Below are positions 34,262 through 36,477 of a stretch of 36,477 bases of DNA, in pieces. The stretch's first letter is position 1. The number at the start of each line of letters is the position of its first letter. The notes under the pieces are model-generated. The model was not told where the DNA came from and did not search any database. It saw only the letters and a program-made list of their open reading frames with translations. The stretch lies in the NCBI GenBank assembly GCA_030747505.1, contig JASLKQ010000029.1:1-36477 (forward strand), in the 5' to 3' direction. This DNA comes from Verrucomicrobiota bacterium (GTDB lineage Bacteria > Verrucomicrobiota > Verrucomicrobiia > Limisphaerales > UBA1100). The position numbers were made by a program, and so were the translations under genes.

Positions 34262-35205
34262 AAACCCTCTTTCTATTTCTTATTTCCATGCCGTTACTGG
34301 CTGCGCCCTTGGGGCCCCAGGGGATTATTGGCACCAAGGCGAACCCGAAACGGGTGGCGCGGTTGCAGATCACCAAGGGTGGTGTGTATGAAAATTATCT
34401 GGTGGATAGCAACTGGGCCGGTGGCAATCGCGTGAAGATTACTGCGGACAATGTGACCCTTCGCAACTGCGAGATTCGTAATGCCTCGGGCAACGGCATT
34501 GGGGTGTTTGGAAATAATGTACTGATTGAAAACTGCAAGATTCATCACCTGCTTACCGGCACTTTTAAGCAACAGACTGATGCCCACGGCATCACGGGCC
34601 GTTGGGGGAAGATCCTCATTCGCAATTGTGATATCGGGCTCATCAGCGGTGACTGCATTCAGTTTGACCCAGACCGCAAATCAACCGGGCAGGTGATAAT
34701 TGAAAACTGCAGGTTATGGACCGGGCCTTTGCCGACTGATGCGGCGGGCTTCAAGAAAGGCGAACGACCCGGAGAGAACGCGGTGGATACTAAGACGATG
34801 TCCAAGGGAGAACGTGCACAGTTAATTATTCGCAACTGCATCCTGGCGGGGTGGAAGCAACCGGGCCAGATCAGCCTCTTGGCAGCGTTGAACTTGAAAG
34901 AGAATATCGATGCCACAGTGGAGAACTGTGTCTTCCTTGATAATGAAGTGGCCTTTCGCCTGCGCGGGCCGACCAGCCGCAAGGGCGCATGGGTGCGGAT
35001 TGATGGGTGCGCGATTTACCGCAGTGAAGTAGGTGTGCGTGCGGAAGATACCATTGCCAATCTCAGGATTAACCGGCTTGGATTTGGAAAGGCTGTGAAA
35101 CGCCAGTATCACACGCCGGGTTGTGATTTTGGCCCGGGTTATAAGAACACCGGCCAATTTGTGGCACCTGCAATTGAGGAAGCCCTCCGCAAGGGATTAA
35201 GGTAA
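34258..35205 (+). CDS. Secreted right-handed parallel beta-helix protein
   Basis: 315 residues. The ATG overlaps the rhaB stop as ATGA. Residues 1-16 are a signal peptide (MKTLFLFLISMPLLAA). Residues 45-270 show beta-helix turns with regular N-C-x-I/L asparagine-ladder motifs: VTLRNCEIRN, VLIENCKIHH, ILIRNCDIGL, VIIENCRLW, LIIRNCILAG and ATVENCVFLD. This fold is shared by pectate lyases, polysaccharide lyases and some non-enzymatic carbohydrate-binding proteins. I see no definite catalytic site, so activity is open. Coupling to rhamnulokinase suggests it acts on a rhamnose-containing polymer, which is inference. Confidence 0.83.
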   Translation: MKTLFLFLISMPLLAAPLGPQGIIGTKANPKRVARLQITKGGVYENYLVDSNWAGGNRVKITADNVTLRNCEIRNASGNGIGVFGNNVLIENCKIHHLLTGTFKQQTDAHGITGRWGKILIRNCDIGLISGDCIQFDPDRKSTGQVIIENCRLWTGPLPTDAAGFKKGERPGENAVDTKTMSKGERAQLIIRNCILAGWKQPGQISLLAALNLKENIDATVENCVFLDNEVAFRLRGPTSRKGAWVRIDGCAIYRSEVGVRAEDTIANLRINRLGFGKAVKRQYHTPGCDFGPGYKNTGQFVAPAIEEALRKGLR

Positions 35206-35216
35206 AGAGGCATAGT

Positions 35217-36477
35217 TTATGCAGCAGCCACTTTAAGGAGTTCTTTTTCAGCTTCCTTGGTCCAAATACCTGCGTCCAGTTTTTCTGCCACGGTGGGATA
35301 TTTCCCGGCCAGTTCAGAGAGGGGAGTCAGGGGCAGTTCCTTTAATTGCGGATACACAATAATTTTCCCGGCCAAACTCCGCGCTTCCACTGCGCGTATC
35401 CCGTCAATCGCTCCGGCCATGCCACTGACTGCATCCACTGAGCGGTCGGTATTGAGTTGGCCCGACAAAACCTTTTCCAAAACGACTTTCATGTCCGACA
35501 AACGCGAGCCGCTGGTGCCGAACATGAAGCAGCGGTTGGCAATGTAGGTGTCCAGATCAATCTCCTGTTTCACACTGGCAGGAATGCCGGCAAATATATT
35601 AATCAAGGCCCCATCGGCACTGTCCTTCACTGCCTGGGCCACCACTGCGCCCACCGGGGCCATGATGGCAAAGTAGCTGAATTTATCGGTAAGCGGTGTT
35701 TCCTGCGGGTTAACCAGTGAGAGGGACACACCGCGTTCCTCAGCCAGTGAGTTCACCTTTTCACCCAGTGAGGCGAGCCGGTCATCATCAAAGTCGGTGC
35801 CGACTACTGAAAGATTTTCTATGCCTGAGGAAACCAACCGAATGGTATGCATCTGACCCATGGGGCCGGCGGCTCCGACAATAAGTGCCTTGTCTCCGGA
35901 ACGGGCCTCCCCGGTTGCAGGGATATTCTTGTAACTCTCAGCTGCAGACGTTCCGGTGGTTCCAATCCAGCGGGTCATTCCGTAATGAGTCCGGCCCACT
36001 CCCACTGATACGTCCTCACTAATGGTTTCGCCCCCCAGAACGACATTGATAATGCCATTGGCTGCCAGTTTATCGTTAAGGGTCTCAATGGTTTCCTTAC
36101 TTGAACCAAAATAGACGATGTCATCAAAAGCCTCATCAGCCAGCCCCGCCACTGAACCCGCTGCCTCAGGAGTAACACCGTGGGTTGCAAGGGATTCCCC
36201 TTGGCTTGGATCAGCACAACAGGTGGTGATGGAGCCGGGACCGCCTTCAGAAGAAAAGGATTCTTCAAGGCCTTCCACTGCCCGGCCCGAATCAGCGACC
36301 ACCAGCAATCGGCTGCCTGCCAAAATGGTGTTTCGTTCCTCAGTAACATACGAGCACTCCACACAGGCCCATGGTTCGACCAGGGCAATCGAGGAAGAGC
36401 TCATGTCCTTTTCAACCGGAAGCAAAAAACTCTCATCCAAATTCGGATCCACGATCACCCGTTCATCCATCAGTACA
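35217..36477 (-). CDS. Zinc-type alcohol dehydrogenase (MDR superfamily), 5' end outside the window
   Basis: At least 417 residues; the frame has no stop to the right edge, so the catalytic N-terminal domain probably continues beyond base 36477 and the ATG at 36470 need not be the start. The visible part has the substrate-domain end (LVEPWACVECSYVTEERN) and a Rossmann cofactor domain with GAAGPMGQMHTIRL, VVGTDFDDDRLASL and a C-terminal KIIVYPQLKELPLTPLSELA. The PMGQMH form resembles sugar-phosphate or sorbose-1-phosphate-type dehydrogenases, a weak guide to substrate. It converges on the beta-helix gene with an 11-base gap, so it may belong to the same sugar-use patch on the opposite strand. 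Confidence 0.82.
   Translation of the reverse strand, partial: VLMDERVIVDPNLDESFLLPVEKDMSSSSIALVEPWACVECSYVTEERNTILAGSRLLVVADSGRAVEGLEESFSSEGGPGSITTCCADPSQGESLATHGVTPEAAGSVAGLADEAFDDIVYFGSSKETIETLNDKLAANGIINVVLGGETISEDVSVGVGRTHYGMTRWIGTTGTSAAESYKNIPATGEARSGDKALIVGAAGPMGQMHTIRLVSSGIENLSVVGTDFDDDRLASLGEKVNSLAEERGVSLSLVNPQETPLTDKFSYFAIMAPVGAVVAQAVKDSADGALINIFAGIPASVKQEIDLDTYIANRCFMFGTSGSRLSDMKVVLEKVLSGQLNTDRSVDAVSGMAGAIDGIRAVEARSLAGKIIVYPQLKELPLTPLSELAGKYPTVAEKLDAGIWTKEAEKELLKVAAA

Overview
The window reads as a chromosomal segment from a Gram-negative bacterium of the PVC group, most likely Verrucomicrobiota. That placement is inference. It rests on the MoxR/DUF58/BatA-type membrane cluster with giant accessory proteins, the secreted M16 peptidase pair, the KdsD-type isomerase (an LPS sugar enzyme), the rhamnulokinase beside a secreted beta-helix protein, and the frequent lack of strong Shine-Dalgarno sites. 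Coding density is very high, no gap exceeds about 210 bases, and I see no tRNA, rRNA, transposase, phage gene or CRISPR array.

Region 1 (1-17312, all minus strand) reads, in transcription order: a CPA1-type Na+/H+ antiporter; an M16 peptidase pair (one catalytic, one lacking the zinc motif); a MoxR AAA+ ATPase with an unusual N-terminal zinc ribbon; a DUF58 protein; two large membrane proteins combining VWA and glutamine-amidotransferase-like folds; a 995-residue DUF4175-like membrane/coiled-coil protein; a 525-residue secreted Ala/Gln/Lys-rich coiled-coil protein with an internal 87-bp duplication; and a secreted repeat protein that runs off the left edge. The MoxR-to-left-edge block looks like one envelope-acting machine: an AAA+ chaperone, three VWA proteins and long extracytoplasmic coiled-coil proteins. 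It is the best candidate here for an under-described system.

Region 2 (17313-24730) holds a plus-strand YwqK/MORN_2 repeat protein. Converging on it is a tight minus-strand set: scpA, scpB, pheA, kdsD, a DUF4177 small protein and a secreted esterase. The pheA start appears frame-disrupted just after an ATGA overlap with scpB. Divergent from scpA is a histone-deacetylase-family hydrolase, followed by an overlapping small hypothetical gene on the other strand.

Region 3 (24731-32728, minus strand) carries two housekeeping sets. One is rpmH-rnpA-yidD-yidC-khpB (ribosome, RNase P, membrane insertion, RNA binding), closed by a strong terminator. The other is fabD-fabG-acpP-fabF (type II fatty acid synthesis) followed by a pyrimidine nucleoside phosphorylase. 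A terminator-like hairpin separates acpP from fabF.

Region 4 (32810-36477) has a plus-strand rhamnulokinase coupled to a secreted parallel beta-helix protein. Facing it is an MDR-type dehydrogenase truncated by the right edge. This looks like a sugar or polysaccharide utilisation patch.
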